Origin: a virus
Length of the DNA stretch: 20,201 nt
Direction: 5' to 3' (one strand)
IMG/VR virus record: IMGVR_UViG_3300042475_002290
Location: 1 to 20,201 of that record
Under the pieces are notes generated by a model. That model was not told the origin of the DNA. It saw only the letters and a program-made list of their open reading frames with translations, and did not search any database. A program made the position numbers and the translations under genes. Each line of letters opens with the position of its first letter. Within the stretch, counting starts at the first letter, position 1. This document shows, piece by piece, positions 1 to 5,861 of the stretch.

Positions 1-1
1 T

Positions 2-652
2 AGCAAACATGTACAAAAGATGATTGCTAGTATCCGTAAAATGGGTGTGCTAAGATGTGTTATTACAACAACTACTGATATAATAGAGGGTGAAAAGAAA
101 AGATACATTATTGACGGTCAACATCTTGCTACAGCATTAGAAAGAGAAGGAAAACCAATTCCTTACATTGATATTACTGTAGAATCAGAACAAGATTTAA
201 TTGAAAAGATGGCATATCTTAATAACTCATCTAAGTCTTGGGATTTAATGAATTACATTAATGCATGGAAAATGATCCAGCCAGACTACATGAAGTTATT
301 CAAGTGGAAGAACATGTATGACATAGAAATAACTATGTTAGCTGCAATTGGTGTTAATAATGCGGGTTTAAGAAGTAGTTCACAAAGCATTAAAACAGGT
401 GATTTTAAAATTACCAATCCAAATGCAGAAGATATGTGTAAAGCATTTAATGATATTTTCTTAAAGATTGGTATGGCTGAGCGATCAGTAAAGTTTCAGT
501 TTCTTACAGCATTCTTACAGGCCTATGGTAATTATAACCATCAGAAAGTAATTACTAATCTTGAAAAACATCTTAAGACTGTAAAGCTTATGATGAATGG
601 AGAAGAAACTGCTACTTACATTAGACGTAAAATATTTAATTTACCAAAATGA
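2..652 (+). CDS. ParB-like nuclease-domain protein, 5'-truncated
   Basis: The reading frame is open from base 2, so the gene starts before the window; the first internal ATG is at 20. Codons 2-19 (S K H V Q K) continue the domain upstream of that ATG. The N-terminal part shows the ParB/sulfiredoxin-like pattern: a helix with HVQKMIASIRKMGVLR, a beta strand, then YIIDGQHLATALEREGKPIPY, where the DGQHL loop matches the nucleotide-binding DGxHR/L region of ParB-like domains. The remaining ~150 residues are helical and unrecognised. Such proteins in phages may bind or cut DNA, or use CTP or ATP. No helix-turn-helix or partition partner (ParA) is visible, so I do not claim a role in partition. It overlaps the next gene by ATGA (649-652), which suggests translational coupling. 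Confidence 0.6.
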   Translation, partial: SKHVQKMIASIRKMGVLRCVITTTTDIIEGEKKRYIIDGQHLATALEREGKPIPYIDITVESEQDLIEKMAYLNNSSKSWDLMNYINAWKMIQPDYMKLFKWKNMYDIEITMLAAIGVNNAGLRSSSQSIKTGDFKITNPNAEDMCKAFNDIFLKIGMAERSVKFQFLTAFLQAYGNYNHQKVITNLEKHLKTVKLMMNGEETATYIRRKIFNLPK

Positions 653-885
653 AGCTATTACCATTATTAGCATTATTACTTTTATTTAGCTGTAATCCAG
701 AACCAAAAGCAAAGTATTACATTACTGACAACTATGGTTATAGGTATTATACGGATGCAATAAAGGATAATGGTGATGGATGTATTTTTTTTACATCTAA
801 ACATGGTTATACAGAGGGTATGATCATTAAATTATGTGGGTATAATTCAATTATTGAAGATGGAAAGACAAGAAATACAAGATGA
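649..885 (+). CDS. Small predicted lipoprotein
   Basis: This 78-residue protein begins with a lysine and a long hydrophobic run (MKLLPLLALLLLFSC) ending in a lipobox-like LFSC at residues 12-15, followed by NPEPKAK. It should therefore be a signal peptidase II substrate anchored to a membrane by its cysteine. The mature part is about 60 residues, rich in Tyr and Gly (YYITDNYGYRYY), with two further Cys, and I do not recognise it. The start overlaps the stop of the previous gene (ATGA) and its 3' end overlaps the helicase gene by 26 bp. A surface lipoprotein in an early phage region could act in superinfection exclusion, but that is speculation; only the export signal is visible. Confidence 0.7.
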   Translation: MKLLPLLALLLLFSCNPEPKAKYYITDNYGYRYYTDAIKDNGDGCIFFTSKHGYTEGMIIKLCGYNSIIEDGKTRNTR

Positions 886-1954
886 AGCATTAAAGGCTAG
901 TGAGGGTAAACAAAGATGCACAATTGTACTTGGTACAGGTGTAGGTAAGACTCTTGTTGGCTTAAAGCATATGGAGAAACATTATTCTCCATTACAAAGT
1001 ATTTTGATTGTTGCCCCCAAACTGTCTATCATTAGCTCATGGAGATATGAAGCTGAGAAATTTGGATTAAGCAAAGTATTGGAAAATGCTAAGTTTACCA
1101 CTTATCTCAGCTTAAACAAACATAATCCTGGTGAATATGATGCAGTTTACTTTGATGAAGTTCACAGTTTATTAGATAGTCACAGATCTTTTCTTAATAA
1201 TTATGCAGGTAGAGTACTGGGTTTAACCGGTACTCCACCTAAGCATAAAACATCTGAGAAAGGTAGATTAGTATCTGAATATTGTCCAGTTGTCTATACT
1301 TTTAAGGCAGATGATGCAATAGAATCAGGTATTATCAATGATTATCAGATAATTGTGCATGAGATTAATCTTGATACTGCAAAGAACTATAAAGTATCAA
1401 CACAGAAAGGAAGTTTCCTTACATCTGAGTTGCAGAACTATGGTTATTGGGGTACAAGGATTGATACAGGATCAGGGCAACCTCATATACTTAGAGTAAT
1501 GAGAATGAAAGCTATGATGGAGTATCCAAGTAAAGAGAAATATGCAAAAGCTTTGTTAAACAGTATAACAAGCAAGTGTATTGTATTTGCTAATACCCAA
1601 GAACAAGCTGATAGAATGTGTACACATAGCTATCATAGTAATAATCAAGATTCTGAAGAGAATCTGCTTGATTTTAAAAATGGTAAGATAAATAAACTTT
1701 CATGTGTATTGCAATTAAATGAAGGTGTAAACATACCAGGTTTAAAACAAGGTATTATTATGCATGCATATGGTAATGAGCGTAAGGCTAGTCAAAGAAT
1801 AGGAAGACTTTTGCGTTTAAATCCAGATGACAAAGCTATTGTGCACATACTATGTTATGTAAACACAGTTGATGAGAAATGGGTCAAGGATGCTTTAGAA
1901 GACTTTAACCAAAGTAAAATAGTGTGGAGAAACTACAGTTTACAAACTACATAA
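860..1954 (+). CDS. SF2 DEAD/DEAH-box DNA helicase
   Basis: A 364-residue superfamily 2 helicase with both RecA-like domains. Numbered from the ATG at 860: Q-motif-like RQEIQDEAL at 3-10, Walker A GTGVGKT at 25-31, motif Ia VAPK near 51-54, Walker B FDEVH at 98-102, motif III LTGTPP at 122-127, motif IV CIVFANTQEQAD, motif V LNEGVNIPGL, and motif VI QRIGRLLR at 312-319. It should be an ATP-driven DNA translocase of the UvsW/RecG-like or restriction-helicase-like type, acting in replication restart, branch migration or recombination. I chose 860 rather than the upstream in-frame GTG at 836 because 860 is an ATG directly before the conserved RQE motif; it overlaps the lipoprotein gene by 26 bp. 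It is compact, with no extra domains. Confidence 0.9.
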   Translation: MERQEIQDEALKASEGKQRCTIVLGTGVGKTLVGLKHMEKHYSPLQSILIVAPKLSIISSWRYEAEKFGLSKVLENAKFTTYLSLNKHNPGEYDAVYFDEVHSLLDSHRSFLNNYAGRVLGLTGTPPKHKTSEKGRLVSEYCPVVYTFKADDAIESGIINDYQIIVHEINLDTAKNYKVSTQKGSFLTSELQNYGYWGTRIDTGSGQPHILRVMRMKAMMEYPSKEKYAKALLNSITSKCIVFANTQEQADRMCTHSYHSNNQDSEENLLDFKNGKINKLSCVLQLNEGVNIPGLKQGIIMHAYGNERKASQRIGRLLRLNPDDKAIVHILCYVNTVDEKWVKDALEDFNQSKIVWRNYSLQTT

Positions 1955-1970
1955 TTCTTATATTTAATAT

Positions 1971-2225
1971 ATGGAAGATGTTAAGACACATAAACTTATT
2001 TTGCATAATGACAAGAAAAACACATTTACATATGTAATGGCTTGTCTTATAAGATTTTGTGAGCACCATCCAACGCAGGCAGAGCAGTGTGCTTTGCTTG
2101 CACATGAGATGGGTAAATGCACTATAAAATCTGGAGATCTCTTACAAATGCTTGAGATTTCAGAATCTTTGCGTAATTTAGAGCTCAAAACATCAGTAGA
2201 ACAGTATGAGAGCAATATGCATTGA
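1971..2225 (+). CDS. clpS: ClpS-like ATP-dependent Clp protease adaptor
   Basis: The 84-residue protein aligns along its length with ClpS, the adaptor that delivers N-degron proteins to the ClpAP protease. Visible landmarks: the first strand and binding loop KLILHNDKKNTFTYVM (8-23), matching the Bacteroidota ClpS pattern L.L.NDxxNTFxxVI; the helix CEHHPTQAEQC (30-40), very typical of Bacteroidota ClpS; and AHEMGKC (44-50), whose His45 corresponds to the histidine that helps bind the substrate N-terminus in E. coli ClpS. The second Asp of the usual NDD is Lys15 here. It lies after the helicase gene and overlaps the next gene by 20 bp. The 16-bp spacer contains TATATTTA. It may redirect host Clp proteolysis or regulate phage protein turnover; the role is inferred. 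Confidence 0.82.
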   Translation: MEDVKTHKLILHNDKKNTFTYVMACLIRFCEHHPTQAEQCALLAHEMGKCTIKSGDLLQMLEISESLRNLELKTSVEQYESNMH

Positions 2226-2481
2226 TGCTTCAAATAGACCAAGTAAAGTGCCTGATAGTGAGTGGCTTATAGAAGGTGAAGTTTATACTATTACCAGAGT
2301 TGTTAGAATGGGATTGCAAGAAAATAAGTTTGGTGTGTTATTAAAGGAAGTTAAGTTATCTACTAGCTCTTTTCCTTATGAGCTATATGACGCAGAAAGA
2401 TTCTTACCAATTGATTTACTATCACAAGCATTTGAAGAAACTAAAGAAACAGTTAAAGAAGCTGATTTAGAACTAATTTAA
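2206..2481 (+). CDS. Small conserved phage protein, SH3-like appearance
   Basis: A 91-residue protein starting inside the end of the ClpS-like gene. The pattern (CIDASNRPSKVPDSEWLIEG, then GEVYTITRVVRM, then FGVLLKEVKL and FPYELYDAERFLP) is one I associate with small beta-rich proteins common in Bacteroidota phages: a Cys-containing first strand, an 'EGEVYTI' strand and a final 'F.Y..YDAERF.P' segment. This suggests a small SH3-like barrel, but the function is unknown. The acidic C-terminal tail (EETKETVKEADLEL) is probably unstructured. The overlap with the upstream gene implies co-translation. Alternative starts further in would remove the first conserved strand, so the ATG at 2206 is preferred. 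Confidence 0.7.
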   Translation: MRAICIDASNRPSKVPDSEWLIEGEVYTITRVVRMGLQENKFGVLLKEVKLSTSSFPYELYDAERFLPIDLLSQAFEETKETVKEADLELI

Positions 2482-2486
2482 ATTTT

Positions 2487-2975
2487 ATGGGAAATGATGT
2501 TTTGGCACTTTATAAAGTTGCAAACAAAGACATTGTAGATATCATTGAGAAATTTAATCTTTCAACCAAAACTAGAAAACGAGGTATAGTCTACAAAAGA
2601 TATTACTTGTATCATGTACTAACATCAAGAAGATTTCTTACTTGTAGTATGACCGGTAAGTTTTTTGGTAAAGACCATTCAACTGTTATTCACGGACTTA
2701 AGCTACATGATTATTGGTGGAAAGTAAAAGATATGAACTATCTAACTGAAATTAATCCAATACATGAGTTATTAAAAAATGAAAAAATAAGTGATGGTAA
2801 ATTTGGTTTTGAGATTCAACATCTTGGTGAAGAAGAAACAAAAGTTATTATAACAGGTAACTTTGATTGGAGAGTATTAGAAAAAATGCCAAGTAGGATG
2901 ACAAAAGAAGAATTAACTAAAATTTTCAAAGAACATGGGAAGAATGAAAGAGGCATATATTCAGTTAATGAATGA
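2487..2975 (+). CDS. DnaA domain IV-like DNA-binding protein
   Basis: A 162-residue protein whose residues ~25-80 match the C-terminal DNA-binding domain of DnaA: an Arg/Lys-rich helix (TRKRGIVYKRYYLYHVL), a helix-turn-helix (RRFLTCSMTGKFFGKDHSTVIHG), and the signature GKDHSTVIHG at 61-70, equivalent to the G.RDHTTVLHA signature of DnaA. There is no AAA+ ATPase domain, so this is a stand-alone duplex-binding module with a different C-terminal part (residues ~90-162, containing IQHLGEEETKVIITGNFDW and MTKEELTKIF). It could mark a phage origin, or mimic or titrate host DnaA; neither is shown. Its end overlaps the next gene by 41 bp if that gene begins at 2935. Confidence 0.78.
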   Translation: MGNDVLALYKVANKDIVDIIEKFNLSTKTRKRGIVYKRYYLYHVLTSRRFLTCSMTGKFFGKDHSTVIHGLKLHDYWWKVKDMNYLTEINPIHELLKNEKISDGKFGFEIQHLGEEETKVIITGNFDWRVLEKMPSRMTKEELTKIFKEHGKNERGIYSVNE

Positions 2976-3165
2976 TAATGACGGTATACCAGAAGATATG
3001 ACTCTTGCAGACTTAATAAGAATGAAAGAGTTAAACATCTATAATTGGAAAGAGTATGAAAGAGCGCAAGAAAGAACCAGATTACAATCTAATAAACAAA
3101 CAGATCTGGGAGAGACTGCAAAAGATTCTGAAGGAGAGCCCATCAGAAGAGAAGAGAACAATTAA
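2935..3165 (+). CDS. Small hydrophilic hypothetical protein
   Basis: A charged protein of up to 76 residues with no recognised domain. Three in-frame ATGs (2935, 2944 and 2968) could start it; 2968 leaves only an 8-bp overlap with the DnaA-like gene, so the N-terminus is uncertain. The core DGIPEDMTLADLIRMKELNIYNWKEYERAQERTRL looks like two short helices. The C-terminal third is polar, rich in Lys, Glu and Gln, and probably disordered. It sits between the DnaA-like gene and a signal-peptide gene, from which it is separated by a 12-bp A-rich leader. Function unknown. Confidence 0.5.
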   Translation: MGRMKEAYIQLMNDNDGIPEDMTLADLIRMKELNIYNWKEYERAQERTRLQSNKQTDLGETAKDSEGEPIRREENN

Positions 3166-3177
3166 AAAATCAAAAAA

Positions 3178-3624
3178 ATGAAAAGTTTATTATTAAGTTT
3201 ATTATTAGTGGTATCAGGAACATGTATGTCACAGGTTAGAGTAGAACCCAAAGAGAAATCATACTTACATTTATTAACTGCAATTTATGAAATAATACCG
3301 TCAAGTGATGGTACTGCTACTTATTATTGTAGAATTCTAAGATATGGTTATGACTATCCAGCTATTCAACAAGGATATTTTCAGGTTACTATTTTTCAAA
3401 GAATAGATGGTTTAGTAAATTTTTATACTGAGCTGGCTAACTTAGAGAATAAGGAAGATGGAACATATCAATTATCTATGAAAGTACAAAGAGATGGTCA
3501 GTTATATGCCGTTAAAAAAGGTACTAAGATTAAATTAACATCTCAGTTGTATAAATATGAAAAATATAACATAGATGAAATTAAAACTGATTTAGAGTTA
3601 TTAAAATCAATGTTAAACCGATAA
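3178..3624 (+). CDS. Predicted secreted protein with signal peptide
   Basis: A 148-residue protein starting MKSLLLSLLLVVSGTCMSQ. This is a classic Bacteroidota signal peptide, with cleavage expected after Ser18 to leave Gln at +1. The mature 130 residues are predicted mostly beta (YLHLLTAIYEII, ATYYCRILRYGYD, GYFQVTIFQR, TYQLSMKVQRDGQLYAVKKGTKIKLTS), with a C-terminal helix (IDEIKTDLELLKSMLNR). No family is recognised. The start is supported by the leader of repeated A (AAAAAATG), shared with the next gene. Together with that gene and the RlpA-like gene it forms an exported-protein cluster. A cysteine inside the signal peptide (Cys16) lacks a good lipobox, so secretion rather than lipidation is favoured. 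Confidence 0.7.
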   Translation: MKSLLLSLLLVVSGTCMSQVRVEPKEKSYLHLLTAIYEIIPSSDGTATYYCRILRYGYDYPAIQQGYFQVTIFQRIDGLVNFYTELANLENKEDGTYQLSMKVQRDGQLYAVKKGTKIKLTSQLYKYEKYNIDEIKTDLELLKSMLNR

Positions 3625-3634
3625 AATTAAAAAA

Positions 3635-4093
3635 ATGAAAAAATTATTATTAGTCTTAGTAACAGTTACATTATTTACAACTACATCTTTTTCACAATGG
3701 ATAAGTAAAAAGATTGACAATGGATTTGATACTCCATATTACATAGCATATACACAAGATGGTCAAGATGCATATCTTAAATTAGAAAATTATAATGGAA
3801 TTGCATTCTATATGGGTGGAGTATACATCTGTGATGAATCTGTTAGTGTAGATATTTCTTTTCTAGTTAATGGAGAGTATCAAAAGTATACTACAACAGG
3901 TAATGTGTCTGAAAACCGTAAAACTGTATTTATGGTAGATGACCTTAATTCAGACCCAGAGTTTCTAGCTGATTTTAAAGCTGCTTCTGTTGTGAGAATT
4001 AGAGTTAATGACACTACTTGTGATACAGAAATCTATGAATTTAAAATGACAGGCAGTACAGCAGCCTTTAATACAGTGTCTAATCAAAAGTAA
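3635..4093 (+). CDS. Predicted secreted protein with signal peptide
   Basis: A 152-residue protein with the signal peptide MKKLLLVLVTVTLFTTTSFSQ, expected to be cut around Ser20/Gln21. The mature region contains many beta-strand stretches (YYIAYTQDGQDAYLKL, IAFYMGGVYICDE, VSVDISFLVNGEYQKY, VVRIRVNDTTCDTEIYEFKM). Two or three cysteines could form a disulfide outside the cytoplasm. It is not obviously homologous to the preceding secreted protein beyond the same layout. An A-rich leader (AAAAAATG) precedes it after an 10-bp spacer. The periplasmic or outer-surface role is unknown. Confidence 0.7.
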   Translation: MKKLLLVLVTVTLFTTTSFSQWISKKIDNGFDTPYYIAYTQDGQDAYLKLENYNGIAFYMGGVYICDESVSVDISFLVNGEYQKYTTTGNVSENRKTVFMVDDLNSDPEFLADFKAASVVRIRVNDTTCDTEIYEFKMTGSTAAFNTVSNQK

Positions 4094-4095
4094 TT

Positions 4096-4290
4096 GTGAA
4101 ACACTTTATTAAATATCTATTGGTATGGATAAGCCAAAACTTGTCCATACCATTTTGGATGGTAGGTCATATACATCTATCAGTAAATGTGTATGAAGAC
4201 ATCCATGAGATATTAATGTCATTTGGTATGAACCTCATAGTAGCTATAGGATTTACTATAGATTACTTAGAACAAAGAAAACAAAAATGA
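4096..4290 (+). CDS. Small two-helix membrane protein (GTG start)
   Basis: A 64-residue protein begun by GTG at 4096, two bases after the previous stop. It has a hydrophobic stretch at about 4-28 (containing LLVWISQNLSIPFWMVGHI) and a second at about 39-58 (ILMSFGMNLIVAIGFTIDYL), followed by a basic tail EQRKQK. Small size, two membrane segments and a charged tail directly upstream of a cell-wall-type gene fit a holin or another lysis or envelope helper, but no specific holin family is recognised. It overlaps the RlpA-like gene by 4 bp (ATGA), so the two are probably translated together. Confidence 0.6.
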   Translation: MKHFIKYLLVWISQNLSIPFWMVGHIHLSVNVYEDIHEILMSFGMNLIVAIGFTIDYLEQRKQK

Positions 4291-4652
4291 AAGTATTACT
4301 AATATTTGCCGTGTTGTTCAGCTTTGTAGATCCTAATCCTTTAGTTACTAAGGGAAGAGTAAGCTACTATGGACAACATTGGACAGGAAGATTAACTGCT
4401 TCCGGAGAAAGATTTCATGCAGATAGTTTAACATGTGCACACAAGACTTATAAATTTGGAACTCTTCTTAAAGTAACAGACTCAAGAAATGATTCTGTTA
4501 TATATGTGAAGGTAAATGATAGACTACCAAAGTCTTCTCATTTTATTGCAGATTTAAGTTATGGAGCTGCAAAAAAGTTAAACTTTTTGAAAGCTGGAGT
4601 TATTTATGTAACTTTAGAAGTTGTTGATACAGTGCAAATTAATAAAAAATAG
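4287..4652 (+). CDS. RlpA-like double-psi beta-barrel protein, exported
   Basis: A 121-residue protein with a short hydrophobic N-terminus (MKVLLIFAVLFSFVD) and an RlpA-type double-psi barrel: GRVSYYGQHWTGRLTASGERF (23-43), the TCAH/KFGT segment (49-59) matching TAAHxTLPFGT, KVNDRLP (75-81) matching VxINDRGP, and ADLSYGAAKKL (88-98) matching IDLSxxAA. Glu41 and His52 correspond to the residues reported as needed for lytic transglycosylase activity in Pseudomonas RlpA, and the NDR and DLS aspartates are kept. It may cleave denuded glycan strands and act in lysis or wall remodelling. It is much shorter than cellular RlpA and lacks the C-terminal SPOR domain. It is coupled by ATGA to the small membrane protein upstream. 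Confidence 0.85.
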   Translation: MKVLLIFAVLFSFVDPNPLVTKGRVSYYGQHWTGRLTASGERFHADSLTCAHKTYKFGTLLKVTDSRNDSVIYVKVNDRLPKSSHFIADLSYGAAKKLNFLKAGVIYVTLEVVDTVQINKK

Positions 4653-4655
4653 ATT

Positions 4656-4874
4656 ATGCCAGATATAACTATGTGCCATGGATTTGAATGTCCTGTAAAA
4701 GAAAAATGTAAAAGATTTAGTGCAAAACCTGATGAACATTGGCAAGCATACTTCCTAGAACCACCATATGAAAAAACTGATACAAGTTTTAAGTGTGACT
4801 ACTATTGGGGAGATGGTGCTGAAGCTATATGGAAACAACTAAATGATATTATGGGTATAGACTTACCAGAGTAG
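4656..4874 (+). CDS. Small cysteine-cluster protein
   Basis: A 72-residue protein with cysteines spaced as MCHGFECPVKEKCKRF (Cys7, Cys12, Cys18) and a fourth in FKCDYYWG, a pattern suggesting a metal-binding site. The segment ends in WKQLNDIMGIDLPE. Similar short proteins beginning with MPDITMC occur in Bacteroidota phages to my recollection, but I know no function. It lies 3 bp after the RlpA-like gene and is the last gene before a 109-bp structured intergenic region. Confidence 0.6.
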   Translation: MPDITMCHGFECPVKEKCKRFSAKPDEHWQAYFLEPPYEKTDTSFKCDYYWGDGAEAIWKQLNDIMGIDLPE

Positions 4875-4983
4875 TGTCAACCTATAAGATTAAAAAACTT
4901 GAAAAATTTTAAGCCTATAAGTTATGAAACAAACGGCATAACTTGTATGATAAAGGACAAAAACCTATAAAAATATCCCTTAT
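4875..4983 (+). promoter_or_regulatory. Structured intergenic leader with hairpin, CCTATAA repeats and mini-ORF
   Basis: This 109-bp gap holds three copies of CCTATAA (4881-4887, 4914-4920, 4964-4970). It also holds an 8-bp perfect inverted repeat AAGTTATG (4919-4926) / CATAACTT (4937-4944) with a 10-base loop, extendable to about 11 pairs (4916-4947, one G-U). A five-codon ORF (ATG 4924, MKQTA, TAA 4939-4941) starts within the 5' arm. The 16 bases at 4923-4938 recur at 4983-4998 with one mismatch, where they open the next gene, which also begins MKQTA. The arrangement suggests an operator or cis-acting RNA. What binds it, or whether a transcript starts here, cannot be told. Confidence 0.5.
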
Positions 4984-5178
4984 ATGAAACAAACAGCAGT
5001 AAATTGGTTGGTTGAGCAGATATGCGGAGACCACACAAGTGAATGGCAGGAACAAATAGACCAAGCCAAAGCAATGGAGAAGGAGCAGATAATAGATGCT
5101 TGGGATAATGGATGTGAAGATGATGGTATTATTGATAATGCAGAACAATACTACAACGAAACTTTTAAATCAGAATAA
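4984..5178 (+). CDS. Small conserved phage protein (MKQTAVNWLVEQ type)
   Basis: A 64-residue acidic protein beginning MKQTAVNWLVEQI and containing QAKAMEKEQIIDAWDNG and EQYYNETF. I recall this pattern from many Bacteroidota phages and prophages as a hypothetical protein; it has no known function. It is predicted all-helical. It follows the structured leader and is one base from the next gene, so the genes at 4984-5638 probably form a small transcription unit ending in the terminator at 5662. Confidence 0.7.
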   Translation: MKQTAVNWLVEQICGDHTSEWQEQIDQAKAMEKEQIIDAWDNGCEDDGIIDNAEQYYNETFKSE

Positions 5179-5179
5179 G

Positions 5180-5404
5180 ATGGCTAAAATTAAAATGACA
5201 TTTAATTTACCAGAGGACCAAGCAGAGTTTGACTTTGCTGTACAAGGTGGCAAGATGTACTCAGCTCTATGGGATATTTCTCAAGAGCTCAGAACACTAT
5301 GGAAGTATGAAGAACTTAAGCAAGAGGAGTGGGATATGGTAGAAAGAATCAGAAATAAGTTTTATGAAATACTAGATGAGAATCAGATTAAACTAGACAA
5401 GTAA
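5180..5404 (+). CDS. Small conserved phage protein (TFNLPEDQAEF type)
   Basis: A 74-residue protein from the ATG at 5180 (MAKIKMTFNLPEDQAEFD...), one base after the previous stop. A longer frame back to 5096 would overlap the upstream gene by 83 bp and encode residues with no conserved look, so 5180 is chosen. The pattern TFNLPEDQxEFxxAxxGxKMYSALWDISQELR is seen in small proteins of tailed phages of several hosts. A beta strand followed by two helices is likely. Function unknown. Confidence 0.72.
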   Translation: MAKIKMTFNLPEDQAEFDFAVQGGKMYSALWDISQELRTLWKYEELKQEEWDMVERIRNKFYEILDENQIKLDK

Positions 5405-5422
5405 CCAAATAAACCAACACAT

Positions 5423-5638
5423 ATGATTATTTTAAGAAAAGGAGAGGAAAGGAAGGGACACAGAGTATTAATTGTAAAAGAGAATGAACAAGCCGGGACT
5501 AAATTTGCAGTGCAAGAGAAAGGTAAGTTCTTATTGTTTTTTACTAAATGGACATTTATTAAGGATCTAGCTGGAAATGTAAAGCTATTTGATTCTAATA
5601 AGAACGCAAGTGCTTATATCAACTTTAAGAAAAGGTGA
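5423..5638 (+). CDS. Small basic hypothetical protein
   Basis: A 71-residue basic protein (MIILRKGEERKGHRVLIVKENEQ...) with alternating beta-like stretches (RVLIVKE, TKFAVQEKGKFLLFFTKW) and a C-terminal KNASAYINFKKR. No family is recognised. The start lies after an 18-bp A-rich spacer. It is the last gene before a clear Rho-independent terminator 23 bp downstream. Confidence 0.6.
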   Translation: MIILRKGEERKGHRVLIVKENEQAGTKFAVQEKGKFLLFFTKWTFIKDLAGNVKLFDSNKNASAYINFKKR

Positions 5639-5661
5639 TACAAGTTTATTAACAGAGTTAG

Positions 5662-5690
5662 CCCCCAAGAGATTGGGGGTTTTATTTTAT
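5662..5690 (+). terminator. Rho-independent terminator
   Basis: A perfect 7-bp stem, CCCCCAA (5662-5668) with TTGGGGG (5673-5679), closed by the loop GAGA and followed at once by TTTTATTTTAT. This is the only terminator in the window with a proper U tract. It ends the small-gene unit 4984-5638. The next start codon is only 10 bases past the T-rich tail. Confidence 0.9.
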
Positions 5691-5699
5691 CTTTAAGTT

Positions 5700-5861
5700 A
5701 TGAGTATAAAAATAGAAATGATGGTCAAGGATATTAAAGATAATAATAAGGACTACAAGAAAATGCACAAGGACACTATCAAATCTTATCTTAAGATTAG
5801 ATATAAGTGTTCTGCATATCTAGCTAAAAAAGTTGTTGAAATATTATTTGCAGAATCATGA
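5700..5861 (+). CDS. Very small lysine-rich hypothetical protein
   Basis: A 53-residue ORF, ATG at 5700 and TGA at 5859-5861, encoding a basic, probably helical protein (MSIKIEMMVKDIKDNNKDYKKMH..., ending VVEILFAES). It fills the space between the terminator and the next gene and overlaps that gene's ATG (ATGA, 5858-5861), the coupling geometry seen elsewhere in this genome; this and the lack of another explanation for the space support it being real. No family recognised. Being so close behind the terminator, it needs read-through or a promoter overlapping the terminator. Confidence 0.6.
   Translation: MSIKIEMMVKDIKDNNKDYKKMHKDTIKSYLKIRYKCSAYLAKKVVEILFAES

Noticed and set aside
836-859. GTG start for the SF2 helicase
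   Set aside because: The ATG at 860 gives the expected N-terminus just before the conserved RQE segment and reduces overlap with the lipoprotein gene.
5096-5179. Extended N-terminus for the small gene at 5180
   Set aside because: The extension lies in the preceding conserved gene in another frame and the conserved pattern begins right after the ATG at 5180.
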